Shown here in pieces: positions 30,741 to 30,926 of a DNA stretch of 30,926 bases. The notes under the pieces were generated by a model. That model saw only the letters and a program-made list of their open reading frames with translations, ran no database searches and had not been told where the DNA came from. The first letter of the stretch is position 1. Each line of letters opens with the position of its first letter. The translations under genes and the position numbers were made by a program. Origin of the DNA: a virus; the IMG/VR virus record IMGVR_UViG_3300031787_000574, positions 1 through 30,926 of that record, one strand, 5' to 3'.

Positions 30741-30926
30741 TTATAAAACCCACACTATTTGATATCCCTCATAAACAAGAGTTGCTCCAATATCATCCAT
30801 GAAGTCTTTTACATAATTTCCTTTACCAATTTTAAATTCAGTAAAGAAAGCATCATGATCGTCAACGGCAACTATAGAACCACTCTTGAGTTTATCTATA
30901 GAGGCGCATAATTCTTTCACATGATG
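30741..30926 (-). CDS. Methyltransferase-like protein, C-terminal fragment (partial)
   Basis: Only the last 61 residues are in the window: LKSGSIVAVDDHDAFFTEFK, then GKGNYVKDFMDDIG, ending YEGYQIVWVL. The VDDHD and C-terminal strand pattern recalls class I SAM methyltransferases. The start is beyond the window. The gap 30697-30740 has a TATAAATT at 30713-30720, a weak late-like site. Confidence 0.5.
   Translation of the reverse strand, partial: HHVKELCASIDKLKSGSIVAVDDHDAFFTEFKIGKGNYVKDFMDDIGATLVYEGYQIVWVL

Noticed and set aside
1-30926. CRISPR arrays, tRNA genes, insertion sequences, att sites
   Set aside because: No regularly spaced repeats, cloverleaf sequences, transposase motifs or terminal repeats were seen; the only mobile-type element is the psbA intron with its endonuclease.

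Overview
The window is a piece of a T4-like cyanomyovirus, most likely infecting marine Synechococcus. Three things support this. The T4 module gp26/gp51/gp54-like/gp4/gp48/gp53 and the replication/late-transcription set gp32-gp59-gp33 are present. Cyanophage auxiliary genes are present: psbA, psbD, two hli genes, petF, phoH, thyX, speD, a glutaredoxin and a peroxiredoxin. Signals are T4-like, with NATAAATA late promoters alongside TTGACN-N17-TANNAT host sigma70-type promoters. The psbA gene carries a 212-nt group I intron with a nearby HNH/endonuclease VII-type gene, an arrangement known from phage S-PM2. Most genes are on the minus strand, tightly packed and often ATGA-overlapped.

Layout. 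1-4097 (minus): tail genes, namely a truncated tape-measure-like protein, a gp51-like peptide, gp26 and a tail-tube-fold protein. 4099-7415 (plus): gp4, an unknown gene, gp48 and gp53, behind a perfect late promoter. 7416-11286 (minus): gp32, a DUF1825-like protein, gp59, gp33, a PD-(D/E)XK exonuclease, PhoH and a small protein. 11316-12207: thyX and a small gene behind a composite terminator/promoter. 12260-12575: three micro-genes with their own promoter and a structured leader. 12756-15585: speD, glutaredoxin and many small conserved-looking proteins. 15693-18994: the photosynthesis island, psbD, a small protein with a capsid-targeting-like N terminus, a membrane peptide, the homing endonuclease and intron-split psbA. 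19237-21443 (plus): four genes, three with signal peptides and two of them paralogous. 21420-25138 (minus): a lysis and envelope block with a C39-type peptidase, GH24 lysozyme, holin-like protein, secreted zincin-like protein and SNase-family nuclease. 25204-26736: a redox/photoprotection operon (hli, membrane peptide, petF, unknown, hli, peroxiredoxin). 26824-28293: a full cyanobacterial-type SLH/OprB porin. 28392-30926: a glycan cassette (GT25, FkbM-like, GT15-like, truncated methyltransferase-like).

How it fits together. The replication proteins copy the genome, and gp33 would couple late transcription to the sliding clamp. PsbA/PsbD, Hli, ferredoxin and peroxiredoxin would keep host photosynthesis running, with psbA and psbD under nearly identical overlapping early/late promoters. 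The lysis block sits behind its own late promoter. The most notable observations are a correctly phased -1 slippery heptamer joining gp26 to gp51, sigma70 promoters whose -35 box lies in the loop of the preceding terminator, late promoters fused to terminator U-tracts, the intron dividing the D1 manganese-ligand motif, a fungal-type GT15 glycosyltransferase, a phage porin, and two lysins sharing one N-terminal domain. All names come from reading motifs by eye; no database search was possible.
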